A stretch of 64,000 nt of DNA from Nocardia altamirensis NBRC 108246 (GCF_001612685.1 NZ_BDAY01000014.1:145196-209195), one strand, 5' to 3'; numbered from the stretch's first letter, positions 8,413-17,613 are shown. Numbers and translations: made by a program. The notes: generated from the letters alone by a model not told the origin.

Positions 8413-10341
8413 GTGTTCGTGGGGCGCACCGATCTACTCGATCTGATCGATACCTTGATCGAGGTTCCGGCGGCGGCCGCGTCCGAGACGCCGAAGCCGG
8501 TGCTGGTGGTGGAGGGCTGCGGTGGTTCCGGCCGTACCGCCGTGCTGAACCATGTCCTGGACAAATGGCAGGGGCACACGCCGTCGGTGCTGGTCCGTCC
8601 GCTGGAACGGCCCTTCGATCTCAACAATCCGGTGCGCACCGTGCTTGCCGCGATCATCCTCGGGCTCAGCATCGACATCCCCGGCTACGCCGTCGCGTTT
8701 CCGCGGACCCTGATCGCCCAGATCGTCATCGCGGAGGATTTCGACAGCCTCCCGCCGAATCAGCAACTCGACAGACTGCATCGGCTGCTCAATCAATACG
8801 AGCGCCGCGCGGCGCTCATCGGCTTCGTCCGGAACATGATCAACTTCACCGGTTCGCTCGCCACCAACATCAAGGTGCCCGGCGCCGACGTGATCGCGCC
8901 CGCGGTGGCCAACACGGTCTCCGACGCGATGGTCGGCCGTTTGATGGGCGGGCGGCTGCTCGGCCGATTCACCTGGGGTCCGAAGATCGCCTGGTTCGGG
9001 CATCAGGACCTCGGTCTCCGCGGGGTCGATGCCGAGCGGGCGCTGATCGGGCTGAGCAGCAACGCGCGCAGCATCGATCCGCGGACCCGCCGCAGTGTCG
9101 ACGATGTGCTGGTCGGCGCGCTGCTCGCAGACCTGCGGCTCAGCGTCGCCAAGGTCAGGCGCCGGACGTCCAACGCGCTCGTGCTCATCGACGACGGCGA
9201 CGCACCCGCGGCCGCGTCCTTCACCAGCGCCCTGCTGCGGGTGCGGCAGAACATCGCGGCCACCGGCGCCAGGCTGTCCGACCCGCTCACCGTGATCACC
9301 GCGAGTTCCGGTGTGCTGAGCGATGATCAGGCGGGCCAGCTGCCTGCGCCCGCGGTGTGGTCGGCGCCGTTCGCGCAGGCATCGAGCACGGCGTCTTGGG
9401 CGCGGGTGCGGCTGCCCGAGCTGAGCGAGAGCGACGTCCGGCTGATGGCCAAGGACGTCGATCCGTTCCAGTCCGAAAGCATCGGCGAGTCGATCTATCG
9501 GCTCACCCGTGGCCATGCGGCGGCGACCGAGTACCTGCTCCGCCGGATCAAGCTGGACCGGGAGCTGCTCGGTGATCTCGACGGCCTGCTGCGCAGCGCG
9601 GGGCCGGAGGCGGGCATCACCGCCGAGCAGTATCTGCTGCGGATCTTCGTCCGCGGGCTGAGCGTGAACAAGCTGGTCCGGCAGGAACTGGTGAACGGGC
9701 TCGTGACGGTGTCGGCGGCCCGGCGCAAAGCCGAGGCGCTCGGCCTCGTCACCCTGCTGCCCGCCGCGGTCGGACACGATTCGGCGCTGTTCAAGTCGCG
9801 CACGTTGTGGGCGCCTGCGGCACAGGGCGGCGCGGAGCAACTGCCCGCGCTGGCGCGGCTGCTCGGCCTGCGCGCGCTCGCCGCGCGCACGGACCAGACG
9901 CCGAACTGGGAGCGGGTATTCCGGCAGTTGTCCGACGGCGTCGGCGCCGGTGACGCGGCGAGCAGGCTGCATCACGCGCGCCTGCTGCACGGTCGCGACG
10001 CGGTGGTCGCTGAGCTCGCGGAGCACTTGGCGGAGCAGTCGTCCGCCGAGTGGTTGACGCTCTTCGACGCCATCGTCGAGACGGCAGATCCGGCCAGGCG
10101 CGACGCCGATCTGATCGACAGCGACGACCGGGCCCGCACCCCGCGCGAGCACATCGCGGTCCTGCTCGCCCTGGTGCCCGCGTTCGAGTCCGATATCCGG
10201 GTCACCGCGGCGGAACAGAAGTCGACGCTCTGTTCGCGGATCGCGCACAGCTACGAGCTGCTTGCCGACCACGCTCGCGACCGGACGCCGTTCCTGCTGC
10301 GTGCCAACAGGTATCGCAGGCTCGCGGACCAATTCCAGTGA
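8413..10341 (+). CDS. P-loop NTPase (STAND/AAA-like), function unknown
   Basis: About 642 residues. A Walker A loop GCGGSGRTAVL lies near the N-terminus, VLIDDGD may be Walker B, and the rest is alpha-helical with the winged-helix-like layout of signalling ATPases. A short hydrophobic stretch (AAIILGLSIDI) is present but no clear membrane domain. GTG 8413 (or TTG 8410) follows GGGAGG at 8397-8402; a longer reading from GTG 8383 would place that ribosome site inside the gene. It is followed after 25 bases by the periplasmic-binding-type gene, so the two form an operon. No function is known to me; regulatory, sensing or defence roles are open. Confidence 0.7.
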   Translation: MFVGRTDLLDLIDTLIEVPAAAASETPKPVLVVEGCGGSGRTAVLNHVLDKWQGHTPSVLVRPLERPFDLNNPVRTVLAAIILGLSIDIPGYAVAFPRTLIAQIVIAEDFDSLPPNQQLDRLHRLLNQYERRAALIGFVRNMINFTGSLATNIKVPGADVIAPAVANTVSDAMVGRLMGGRLLGRFTWGPKIAWFGHQDLGLRGVDAERALIGLSSNARSIDPRTRRSVDDVLVGALLADLRLSVAKVRRRTSNALVLIDDGDAPAAASFTSALLRVRQNIAATGARLSDPLTVITASSGVLSDDQAGQLPAPAVWSAPFAQASSTASWARVRLPELSESDVRLMAKDVDPFQSESIGESIYRLTRGHAAATEYLLRRIKLDRELLGDLDGLLRSAGPEAGITAEQYLLRIFVRGLSVNKLVRQELVNGLVTVSAARRKAEALGLVTLLPAAVGHDSALFKSRTLWAPAAQGGAEQLPALARLLGLRALAARTDQTPNWERVFRQLSDGVGAGDAASRLHHARLLHGRDAVVAELAEHLAEQSSAEWLTLFDAIVETADPARRDADLIDSDDRARTPREHIAVLLALVPAFESDIRVTAAEQKSTLCSRIAHSYELLADHARDRTPFLLRANRYRRLADQFQ

Positions 10342-10366
10342 CCCGTTTCGGCGAAGGAGATCGATC

Positions 10367-11959
10367 GTGGCATCGCGCTATCGGCTATGGGTGATCCCGA
10401 GGCTGGACCGGCCGTTCCCGCGCCGGTGGACCGACTGGGTGCGGTTGGCCGTCGTGGTCGTGCTTGTGGTGCTCGCCGGTGCCGGGTTCGCCTCGGGCGA
10501 GCGGCTGCACCGTGCGTTCACCTGTAACGAGAGCTGGTTGCCCGACACCACCGCATGGCAGGCGGGCGATCGCTGCGTCGGATTGTCCGAGGGCCCTTAC
10601 GCTTTCGACCTCGCGGCGTTCAAGCAGGTGCTCGGCGTGATCGACGCGCAGAATCGCGCGGCGGCCGACGAATGCCCCGGCAGCCCCGCGACCGTCGGTG
10701 TGCTGCTGACCATGACCGATCAGCTGGCAGGCAGCAGGGCCGTGCACGAGCTGGAGGGGATGGCGGCAGGCCAGCGCAGGGCGAACAGCACCGGATGCCT
10801 GCATCCGATGCGGCTCGTGATCGGGCAGATCGGTGACTACCAGCGCAACGGAGACCCGCTCGGCGTTGCCCGCGCGATGGCGGCGCGGGCGGACGTGGTC
10901 GCCGTCGCAGGCATCGGCCTCAGCCACCAGAGCACCGCGGAGGTTGCCGAAGTGCTTGCCGCGGAGGGGATTCCGATGGTGTCCGATGTGGTCACCGCAG
11001 AGGGATTCGACCAGGACGGTTCGAAGACGGACACCCCCGACTTCACGGGCTGCGACAAGGGCAACTCCTACGCGGACGGCATCGCCAGCGACTACATCTA
11101 TCGCGTCGGATTCCGGGTTGCCGTCCAGGTGCAGGCGATCGGCGCCGTGGTCACCGGCAGGCCGGACTTCATCATGGTTCCGGTCGGCGGATCGGACCCG
11201 TACACCTGCACCACGCTGCCGTTCCTGCAACGCCAGTACGGCGGCAACCTGATCGAGGTCAAGTTCGACACCTCGGAGCCGAGCACCGTGCCGCAGACCG
11301 CGAAGCGGGTGTGCTCCACCGTGAAGGACGTGACGATCGCCTATATCGCCCGTGGCCGCGATCTGGGCAGGCTGCTCTACAGCCTCGACGAGGCCTACGC
11401 GAACGGTCAGTGCGCGGCGACTTCGGTCACCGTGGTCAGCACGTCCGACGGCAACCGACTGCGCACCGTCGAATCGGATCAGGCGCTTGAGGACCTGCGG
11501 ACCAAGGCGCTGTCCTCGCAGACCTTCGCGGACGGCCGGGTGCGGCTGCTGTTCACGTTGGTCGCCGGCGCGGACGGACCGCAGGCGAGCAATCCCAACT
11601 GGACGGTGTTCGAGAAGGCGTACCGGGACGCGGGCTTCGATATCGCCCATGTCGGCGACGGGTGGGCGGTCAACGCCTACGACGCGGTGACCACCATCGA
11701 CACCGCGCTGCGCAGCCTGCCCGCCACCAGCCCGGTGCGGCGCAGCCAGGTGAACGCGACCATCAGCGGCTTCTCCGCGCCGGACGCGGCGGTGCCCGGT
11801 GCAGGCGGCCCCATCATCTTCGACAACAGCGGCAACCGCACCGGCCAGACGCCGCGGGTCGTCCGGCTGTGCCCGGTCACCACCTCGGTGGATCGCCCGC
11901 CGTACGTGCCGACCGTCGAGGTGCGGCCTGGTGAGTCCATTCCCCAATGCGTGCGCTGA
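10367..11959 (+). CDS. Membrane-anchored type-1 periplasmic-binding-like protein
   Basis: 530 residues from GTG 10367, with GAAGGAGA six bases upstream. One N-terminal transmembrane helix (about residues 27-45, VRLAVVVVLVVLAGAGFASG) follows a positively charged segment, so the bulk is extracytoplasmic. The remainder resembles branched-chain amino-acid ABC solute-binding proteins (Leu/Ile/Val-binding fold): TVGVLLTMTD, then VVAVAGIGLSHQSTAEVAEV and WAVNAYDAVTTIDTALRSLP. No permease or transport ATPase is nearby; the only partner is the cytoplasmic P-loop NTPase just upstream. This suggests a sensor pair rather than a transporter. Confidence 0.7.
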   Translation: MASRYRLWVIPRLDRPFPRRWTDWVRLAVVVVLVVLAGAGFASGERLHRAFTCNESWLPDTTAWQAGDRCVGLSEGPYAFDLAAFKQVLGVIDAQNRAAADECPGSPATVGVLLTMTDQLAGSRAVHELEGMAAGQRRANSTGCLHPMRLVIGQIGDYQRNGDPLGVARAMAARADVVAVAGIGLSHQSTAEVAEVLAAEGIPMVSDVVTAEGFDQDGSKTDTPDFTGCDKGNSYADGIASDYIYRVGFRVAVQVQAIGAVVTGRPDFIMVPVGGSDPYTCTTLPFLQRQYGGNLIEVKFDTSEPSTVPQTAKRVCSTVKDVTIAYIARGRDLGRLLYSLDEAYANGQCAATSVTVVSTSDGNRLRTVESDQALEDLRTKALSSQTFADGRVRLLFTLVAGADGPQASNPNWTVFEKAYRDAGFDIAHVGDGWAVNAYDAVTTIDTALRSLPATSPVRRSQVNATISGFSAPDAAVPGAGGPIIFDNSGNRTGQTPRVVRLCPVTTSVDRPPYVPTVEVRPGESIPQCVR

Positions 11960-12033
11960 ACTTTGTGTGTCCCACCATAAATGCCGCCGATTTGCTCTAG
12001 CGTGAGCACCGTTGGTGCCGAGAGGGGCTGTGG

Positions 12034-13398
12034 ATGCGTAGCGGGATGTTGAGTCTGGCGCAGTTGCGTGAGCGGGTGGCGGCCGGGGAGATCGACACGG
12101 TGTTGGTCGCGATGACCGACATGCAGGGCCGGTTGCAGGGAAAGCGTTGCGCCGCACGCTATTTCCTGGACGAGGTGGTCGAGCACGCGACCGAGGCGTG
12201 CAATTATCTGCTCGCCGTGGACGTGGACATGACCACGGTCGACGGCTATGCGATGTCGTCGTGGGACACCGGCTACGGCGATTTCGTGCTCCGCCCCGAC
12301 CTGAACACGTTGCGTGCGGTGCCGTGGTGGCCTGGTACCGCGCTGGTGCTGTGCGATGTCGAGCAGGTGGAGCCGGCAGGCAAGCCCGTCGCGATGTCGC
12401 CGCGGCAGGTGCTGCGGGCACAGCTGGCGCGGCTGGCCGAGCACGGGCTGCGCGCGTTCGTCGGCACCGAGCTCGAATTCCTGGTGTTCGACGACAGTTA
12501 CGAGGCGGCATGGTCCTCGGGTTATCGCGACCTGCGTCCCGCCAACCAGTACAACGTCGACTATTCGATGCTCGGCACCGCGCGCATCGAGCCGCTGCTG
12601 CGCCGTATCCGCACCGAAATGGACGGCGCGGGTATGTATGTCGAGTCGGCCAAGGGTGAGTGCAACCCCGGCCAGCACGAGATCACGTTCCGCTACGACG
12701 ATGCGCTGACCACCTGCGACAACCACAGCATCTACAAGACCGGCGCCAAGGAGATCGCCGCGCAGGAGCGGCGCAGCCTCACCTTCATGGCGAAATACAA
12801 TGAGCGCGAAGGTAATTCGTGCCATATCCACATCAGCCTGCGCGGCGACGACGGCGCTGCGGTGCTCGCGGGCGACGAGGCGGACGGCTGGTCGCCGCTC
12901 ATGCGGCATTTCGTCGCGGGCCAGCTCGACTGCCTGCGCGAGTTCACCTATCTGTTCGCGCCGAACATCAACTCCTACAAGCGATTCGTGCCGGGCAGCT
13001 TCGCGCCGACCGCCATCGCCTGGGGCGCCGACAACCGGACCTGCGCGCTGCGGGTGGTCGGGCACGGCGACTCGCTGCGGCTGGAGAACCGGGTGCCCGG
13101 CGGCGACGTGAACCCCTACCTCGCGGTGGCCGCCGCCATCGCGGCCGGCTTGCACGGCATCGAGCAGCGGCTCCCGTTGGAGCCGGAGTTCCACGGCAAC
13201 GCCTATCGATCGGAGCGGCCACGGGTGCCGCACACACTGCGCGAGGCCGCGCAGCTCTTCGGGGACAGCAAGGTCGCGCGGAATGCGTTCGGTGATGATG
13301 TAGTGGAGCATTACCGCAACGCGGCGCAGGTCGAGCTGGTGGCCTTCGACGCCGCCGTCACCGATTGGGAGCGAGTTCGTGGATTCGAAAGACTCTGA
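12034..13398 (+). CDS. glnA4: Glutamine synthetase-like enzyme (GlnA4-type gamma-glutamyl-amine synthetase)
   Basis: 454 residues. The glutamine-synthetase catalytic domain is clear: GECNPGQHEITFRYDDAL carries the metal-binding glutamates, SCHIHISLRG the ATP/glutamate site, and ALRVVGHGDSLRLENRVPGGD the C-terminal core. It is followed by an amidotransferase, an aldehyde dehydrogenase and an SDR in the same order as M. tuberculosis Rv2860c-Rv2857c. Relatives of GlnA4 in Streptomyces gamma-glutamylate mono-amines such as ethanolamine rather than making glutamine. The substrate here is inferred from context, not from sequence. Confidence 0.9.
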   Translation: MRSGMLSLAQLRERVAAGEIDTVLVAMTDMQGRLQGKRCAARYFLDEVVEHATEACNYLLAVDVDMTTVDGYAMSSWDTGYGDFVLRPDLNTLRAVPWWPGTALVLCDVEQVEPAGKPVAMSPRQVLRAQLARLAEHGLRAFVGTELEFLVFDDSYEAAWSSGYRDLRPANQYNVDYSMLGTARIEPLLRRIRTEMDGAGMYVESAKGECNPGQHEITFRYDDALTTCDNHSIYKTGAKEIAAQERRSLTFMAKYNEREGNSCHIHISLRGDDGAAVLAGDEADGWSPLMRHFVAGQLDCLREFTYLFAPNINSYKRFVPGSFAPTAIAWGADNRTCALRVVGHGDSLRLENRVPGGDVNPYLAVAAAIAAGLHGIEQRLPLEPEFHGNAYRSERPRVPHTLREAAQLFGDSKVARNAFGDDVVEHYRNAAQVELVAFDAAVTDWERVRGFERL

Positions 13399-14134
13399 GG
13401 TCCTACCGGACGCTGGGGTTTCTCATCCGCTGATCGGCCTGCCGACCTACGCCGAATCCGCACGCTTCGGCTCGTGGCAGGTCGACAGCGCGGTGCTGCA
13501 CTTCAGCTATGTCCAGATGGTCGTGGAAGCGGGCGGCATCCCCGTGCTGCTGCCGCCGGTCGGGGTGGCCAGGCCCGAGTTGGTCGCGCGCCTGGACGGG
13601 CTGGTGCTGACCGGCGGCGCCGACGTTGGGCCGGATCGCTACGGCGCACCGGCGCACCCGCTCACCTACACCAGGCCTGATCGGGACGATTCGGAATTCC
13701 GGCTGTTCGAGCTGGCCCGAGCGGTGGACCTGCCGATCCTGGCGGTGTGCCGTGGGCTGCAGGTGGTGAACGTCGCCATGGGCGGCTCGCTGATCCAGCA
13801 CCTGCCCGAGGTGGTCGGGCACGCTGAGCATTCGGGCACCGAAGGCGGCTTCACCACCACCCAGGTGACGACCGTGCCAGGCAGCCGGGTCGCCGCGATC
13901 GCCGGGGCGGACGTGAAGGCCAACTGTCATCATCATCAGGCGATCGACCGGCTGGCGAACGGCCTGATTGCCACCGCGCATGCGGCGGACGGCACCATCG
14001 AGGCCGCGGAAGCCCCCGATGGCCCGTTTCTCGTTGGCGTGCAATGGCATCCGGAGGTCGACGCGCTCGACCGGCGATTGACCCGCGCATTGGTCGCGGC
14101 GGCCGAAGACTATCGAAGGGAGCGTATGTCGTGA
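13379..14134 (+). CDS. Class I glutamine amidotransferase / gamma-glutamyl hydrolase (peptidase C26, PuuD-like)
   Basis: 251 residues from GTG 13379, overlapping the glutamine-synthetase-like gene by 20 bases. The nucleophile cysteine is in LAVCRGLQVVNVAMGGSL, and the His-Glu pair is in GVQWHPEVD. LTGGADVGPDRYG is typical of the C26 family. It probably removes the gamma-glutamyl group after the amine has been oxidised, as PuuD does in polyamine breakdown. Orthologue position corresponds to Rv2859c. Confidence 0.9.
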   Translation: MDSKDSEVLPDAGVSHPLIGLPTYAESARFGSWQVDSAVLHFSYVQMVVEAGGIPVLLPPVGVARPELVARLDGLVLTGGADVGPDRYGAPAHPLTYTRPDRDDSEFRLFELARAVDLPILAVCRGLQVVNVAMGGSLIQHLPEVVGHAEHSGTEGGFTTTQVTTVPGSRVAAIAGADVKANCHHHQAIDRLANGLIATAHAADGTIEAAEAPDGPFLVGVQWHPEVDALDRRLTRALVAAAEDYRRERMS

Positions 14135-15492
14135 CGACAACGCAGGTGGTGAACCCGGCGACCGAAGAGGTCGTGACAACGGTCGAGCTCACCGGCGAAG
14201 CCGAGACCGATGCCGCGATCGACCGCGCGCAGCGGGCGGCGGCGGCCTGGCGCGAGGTGGCGCCCGGTGATCGGGCCCGGTTGCTGCGCCGGTTCGCCGA
14301 GGCCGTCGACGCGGATCTGGAGCGGTTGGCGCAGTTGGAGGTGGCCAACTCCGGCCACACCATCGGCAACGCCCGCTGGGAGGCCGGCAACGTCCGCGAT
14401 GTGCTGCACTATGCGGCAGGCATCCCGGAACGGCTGCTCGGCCAGCAGATTCCGGTCGCGGGCGGTGTCGACATCACCTTCCACGAACCGCTCGGCGTGG
14501 TCGGGGTGATCGTGCCGTGGAATTTCCCGATGCCGATCGCGGCGTGGGGTTTCGGGCCCGCGCTTGCCGCCGGAAACACGGTGGTGCTCAAGCCTGCTGA
14601 GCTCACGCCGCTGACCGCGATCCGGCTCGGCGAGCTCGCGCGCGAGGCGGGGCTGCCCGCGGACGTCTTCCAGGTGCTGCCGGGCAAGGGTTCGGTGGTC
14701 GGGCAGCGGTTCGTGACCCATCCCGCGGTGCGCAAGGTGGTGTTCACCGGCTCCACCGAGATCGGCACGCAGATCATGGCAGGCTGCGCGCAGCAGGTGA
14801 AGCGGGTGACGCTGGAACTCGGCGGCAAGAGCGCCAACATCGTGTTCGCCGACGCCGATCTGGAACGTGCCGCCGCCACCGCGCCGTACGGTGTGTTCGA
14901 CAATGCGGGTCAGGACTGCTGCGCGCGATCGCGAATTCTGGTGCAGCGCAGTGTCTTCGATCGATTCCTCGAACTGCTGGAGCCCGCGGTGCGCGGGGTG
15001 CGGGTCGGCGATCCGGCGCTGGAGTCCACCGAAATGGGCCCGCTGATCTCTGCCGCGCACCGCGAGCGCGTCGCGACCTTCATCGAGCCGTCGACCAAGG
15101 TCGCGTTCACCGGCGAGCGCCCCGACGGGCCCGGATTCTGGTATGCGCCAACGGTTGTGCTGCCCGGCTCGCCGACCGACCGGGTGCTCACCGAGGAGGT
15201 GTTCGGGCCGGTGGTCGCGGTGCTCCCGTTCGAGGACGAGGCCGACGCCATCCGGATCGCCAACGACACCGAGTACGGGCTGTCCGGCTCGATCTGGACC
15301 TCCGACGTCGGCCGCGCGCTGCGGGTGTCCCGCGCGGTGGAGGCGGGCAACCTGTCGGTGAATTCGCATTCCTCCGTGCGGTATTGGACCCCGTTCGGTG
15401 GCTTCAAACACTCCGGGCTCGGCCGTGAGCTCGGCCCCGACGCGGCGCTCGCGTTCACCGACACCAAAAACGTCTTCATCGCCACGCAATGA
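14131..15492 (+). CDS. aldC: Aldehyde dehydrogenase (AldC-like)
   Basis: 453 residues, starting at GTG 14131, which overlaps the previous stop as GTGA. NAD-binding and catalytic motifs are present: VPWNFPMPIAAW, the glutamate in VTLELGGKSANIVF, and the cysteine in FDNAGQDCCARSRI. The last motif is the usual FxNxGQxC active site with a second adjacent cysteine. Expected to oxidise the gamma-glutamyl-aminoaldehyde intermediate. It matches the position and length of M. tuberculosis aldC (Rv2858c). Confidence 0.92.
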   Translation: MTTTQVVNPATEEVVTTVELTGEAETDAAIDRAQRAAAAWREVAPGDRARLLRRFAEAVDADLERLAQLEVANSGHTIGNARWEAGNVRDVLHYAAGIPERLLGQQIPVAGGVDITFHEPLGVVGVIVPWNFPMPIAAWGFGPALAAGNTVVLKPAELTPLTAIRLGELAREAGLPADVFQVLPGKGSVVGQRFVTHPAVRKVVFTGSTEIGTQIMAGCAQQVKRVTLELGGKSANIVFADADLERAAATAPYGVFDNAGQDCCARSRILVQRSVFDRFLELLEPAVRGVRVGDPALESTEMGPLISAAHRERVATFIEPSTKVAFTGERPDGPGFWYAPTVVLPGSPTDRVLTEEVFGPVVAVLPFEDEADAIRIANDTEYGLSGSIWTSDVGRALRVSRAVEAGNLSVNSHSSVRYWTPFGGFKHSGLGRELGPDAALAFTDTKNVFIATQ

Positions 15493-15515
15493 ACCAACAC
15501 CGAACAGGAGATGCT

Positions 15516-16280
15516 TTGCAGCGCTTACAGGATCGAGTCGCCGTCGTCACCGGCGGCGGGAGCGGCATCGGCCTCGCTACGGTCCGCCGCTTCGCCGCCG
15601 AGGGCGCGAAGGTGGTCGTCGCCGATATCGACGCAACCACCGGTGAGGCGGCAGCCGCGGAGGTCGGCGGGCGGTACGTCAAGGTCGACGTCACCGACGA
15701 AGCACAGGTCGAAGCGCTGTTCCAGACCGCGGTGGACGTCTACGGCGGACTCGACATCGCGTTCAACAATGCGGGAATCTCACCGCCGGAGGATGATTCG
15801 ATCCTCACCACCGGCATCGACGCCTGGCGGCGGGTCCAGGAGGTCAACCTGACCTCGGTCTACCTGTGCAGCAAGTACGCCATCCAGCACATGCTGGAAC
15901 GCGGCAAAGGATCGGTCATCAACACCGCGTCCTTCGTTGCGGTGATGGGCGCGGCGACCTCCCAGATCTCCTACACCGCGTCGAAGGGCGGTGTGCTCGC
16001 CATGAGCCGCGAACTCGGAGTCCAGTTCGCCCGCAACGGAATCCGGGTCAACGCGCTGTGCCCCGGCCCGGTCAACACGCCCCTGCTGCAGGAGCTGTTC
16101 GCCAAGGACCCGGAGCGCGCCGCCCGGCGCCTGGTGCACATTCCCACCGGCCGATTCGCCGAGCCCGAGGAAATCGCCGCCGCCGTGGCGTTTCTCGCCA
16201 GCGACGACGCGTCGTTCATCACGGCAAGCCAGTTCCTGGTGGACGGTGGCATCTCCGGTGCGTATGTGACGCCGCTGTAG
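15516..16280 (+). CDS. Short-chain dehydrogenase/reductase of the glnA4 operon
   Basis: 254 residues from TTG 15516, which has AGGAG at 15506-15510; an ATG at 15489 overlapping the aldC stop (ATGA) is the alternative. Classical SDR: VVTGGGSGIG cofactor loop, NNAGISPP, and the Y-x-x-x-K site in ISYTASKGG. The segment LCPGPVNTPLLQELF is typical of classical SDRs. It probably interconverts an alcohol and aldehyde or ketone in the same pathway. Syntenic with Rv2857c. A strong hairpin follows 14 bases after the stop. Confidence 0.9.
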   Translation: MQRLQDRVAVVTGGGSGIGLATVRRFAAEGAKVVVADIDATTGEAAAAEVGGRYVKVDVTDEAQVEALFQTAVDVYGGLDIAFNNAGISPPEDDSILTTGIDAWRRVQEVNLTSVYLCSKYAIQHMLERGKGSVINTASFVAVMGAATSQISYTASKGGVLAMSRELGVQFARNGIRVNALCPGPVNTPLLQELFAKDPERAARRLVHIPTGRFAEPEEIAAAVAFLASDDASFITASQFLVDGGISGAYVTPL

Positions 16281-16294
16281 TCGCGGCTGGAGCG

Positions 16295-16330
16295 GCGTCG
16301 TCGCCGGGCACATCGGCCCGGCGACGACGC
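16295..16330. terminator. 14-bp hairpin between the glnA4 operon and the secreted-protein genes
   Basis: GCGTCGTCGCCGGG pairs perfectly with CCCGGCGACGACGC across an 8-base loop. It begins 14 bases after the SDR stop and can also serve the convergent secreted-protein gene. No U-tract follows, as is common in actinobacteria. The arm core GTCGTCGCC recurs in the hairpins at 17117-17148 and 17811-17842. Confidence 0.7.
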
Positions 16331-16493
16331 TGAACAGCTCCCGGTTCCGCTGCGATGCACTGGTCGAGTGATTCGGCAGTGACGGAGAGCGGAGACGCCG
16401 GGCGGTGCTGTGAACACGTCGATCGGATCGACCGACTGCTCACTCGCGGGGTTACACCACAGTGTGCCCAGCGATCATTCATGTGCTGGGCAG

Positions 16494-16970
16494 CTACGCG
16501 GCTGGCGCAGGGGCCGCTGGCTCCGGAGCTGCCGGCGCCGGAGCAGCCGGGGCCGGGGCAGGAGCAGCCGGGGCGCCGTTCAACATATTCCCCAGAATTC
16601 CCAGCTGTTCGTTCAGGCCTTTGAGGCCTTCCACCGCGCCGGGGTTGCCCGATGGTGCGGTAGCTCCCGCTCCGGCTCCGTTGCCGCCCATCGTGGATGG
16701 CGCGGCTGCCGAACTGTCGGGTGCTGTCGCAGTTCCGCCGGGAGCGGCCGGTGCGGCTGGTGCAGCCGGTGCGGCGGGTGCTGGTGCGGCGGGCGCCGGA
16801 GCAGCCGGAGCGGCCGGAGCCGGAGCAGCCGGTGCCGGAGCAGCCGGAGCGGCCCCTGGCTGAGCCGCTGCGTAACCGCAGGCAGCCGGTGGTTGCGCTG
16901 CTGCGAAACCGGTGAGTAGAAGTGACGCGGCTAGCCCTGCGGCAACCGCAGTTCCCTTCAGGTAATTCAT
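16494..16970 (-). CDS. Secreted Ala/Pro-rich small protein, copy A
   Basis: 158 residues from ATG 16970 (MNYLKGTAVAAGLAASLLLT), a signal peptide with probable cleavage after FAAA. Mature part: two Ala-Pro-rich blocks of PAPAAPAAPA type flank a short conserved middle (VEGLKGLNEQLGILGNMLNG). The low-complexity blocks suggest a cell-wall-spanning or extended linker protein. AAGGGG lies 7-10 bases before the start. It shares its upstream region with two neighbouring secreted-protein genes, though the mature sequences differ. Function unknown. Confidence 0.75.
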   Translation of the reverse strand: MNYLKGTAVAAGLAASLLLTGFAAAQPPAACGYAAAQPGAAPAAPAPAAPAPAAPAAPAPAAPAPAAPAAPAAPAAPGGTATAPDSSAAAPSTMGGNGAGAGATAPSGNPGAVEGLKGLNEQLGILGNMLNGAPAAPAPAPAAPAPAAPEPAAPAPAA

Positions 16971-16992
16971 GTGGGTAACCCCTTCTCTCGTC

Positions 16993-17036
16993 GAAGTGGT
17001 ACGTCCGTACATGATGATCAAACGTTCAACACGTTA
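16993..17036 (-). promoter_or_regulatory. 44-bp conserved upstream element, copy A
   Basis: Lies 23 bases before the start of secreted-protein gene A. Nearly identical 44-base blocks precede genes B (17570-17613) and C (18395-18438). Shared features in the coding direction are AACGTGTTGAACGTT, which contains an interrupted AACGT/ACGTT inverted repeat, then TGATCA and a GTAC-N4-GTAC inverted repeat. TTGAAC could be a -35 box. This is either a common promoter/operator or a transcribed leader; the sequence cannot say which. Confidence 0.65.
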
Positions 17037-17116
17037 GTGGCTCACATCACGGTGGGCAGAAGAATCCGACGTAACTCGCCGAAAACTCCGGTCAGCTGCA
17101 CCATGCGATGGCTGCG

Positions 17117-17148
17117 CGTCGTCGCCGAGCGCACGCTCGGCGACGACG
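17117..17148 (-). terminator. 14-bp hairpin after secreted-protein gene B
   Basis: CGTCGTCGCCGAGC pairs perfectly with GCTCGGCGACGACG across a GCAC loop, 15 bases beyond the stop of the gene at 17164-17550. Its arm core is the same as in the hairpins at 16295-16330 and 17811-17842. Confidence 0.7.
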
Positions 17149-17163
17149 TCGAACAGCCTCGGC

Positions 17164-17550
17164 TCAGTTGCCTGAACCCGGGATCGTCAGGCCGCCCGGC
17201 AGCGAAGGCATCCCGCCGCCACCCGGCAGTGCCGGCGTCCCATCGGTCTTCGGTGCGCCCTTCTCGTCGCACTTGCACTCCGGCGCGGCGCCTGCCTTAC
17301 CGTCGGGCGAGGTTGTCGATGGATCGGTCGCGCCGCCGCTCGGGCCGGACTTTCCTGCGCCGCCGTTGTCGCCTTGGGTCGCGCCACCAGCGCCACCGGC
17401 GCCACCAGCGCCGCCATCTGCGGGTGCGGCAACAACGGTGCGGCCGTCGGTCACGAGATCAGTGTGGAACGCGTCGGCTCCTGCGACGCCGGCGAATAGC
17501 AGCGACGCGGCCATTCCTGCGATGGCCACGGTTCCCTTCATGTGTTTCAT
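17164..17550 (-). CDS. Secreted Gly/Pro-rich small protein, copy B
   Basis: 128 residues from ATG 17550 (MKHMKGTVAIAGMAASLLFA), a signal peptide ending GVAGADA. The mature protein has a Gly-Ala-rich stretch (DGGAGGAGGAGGATQGDNGG), an acidic CKCDEK cluster with two cysteines, and a Pro-Gly-rich tail. The leader and signal peptide closely resemble gene A; the mature part does not. Expected to be exported to the envelope or medium. Function unknown. Confidence 0.75.
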   Translation of the reverse strand: MKHMKGTVAIAGMAASLLFAGVAGADAFHTDLVTDGRTVVAAPADGGAGGAGGAGGATQGDNGGAGKSGPSGGATDPSTTSPDGKAGAAPECKCDEKGAPKTDGTPALPGGGGMPSLPGGLTIPGSGN

Positions 17551-17569
17551 GTGTAGCCCCTTCTCTAGT

Positions 17570-17613
17570 GAAGTGGTACATGCGTACATGCTGATCAATC
17601 GTTCAACACGTTA
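17570..17613 (-). promoter_or_regulatory. 44-bp conserved upstream element, copy B
   Basis: Lies 20 bases before secreted-protein gene B and differs from copies A and C at only a few positions; it contains the same AACGTGTTGAACG, TGATCA and GTAC-N4-GTAC features. The identity with copy A continues about 15 bases further upstream (GTGATGTGAGCCACTAA in the coding direction). Confidence 0.65.
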
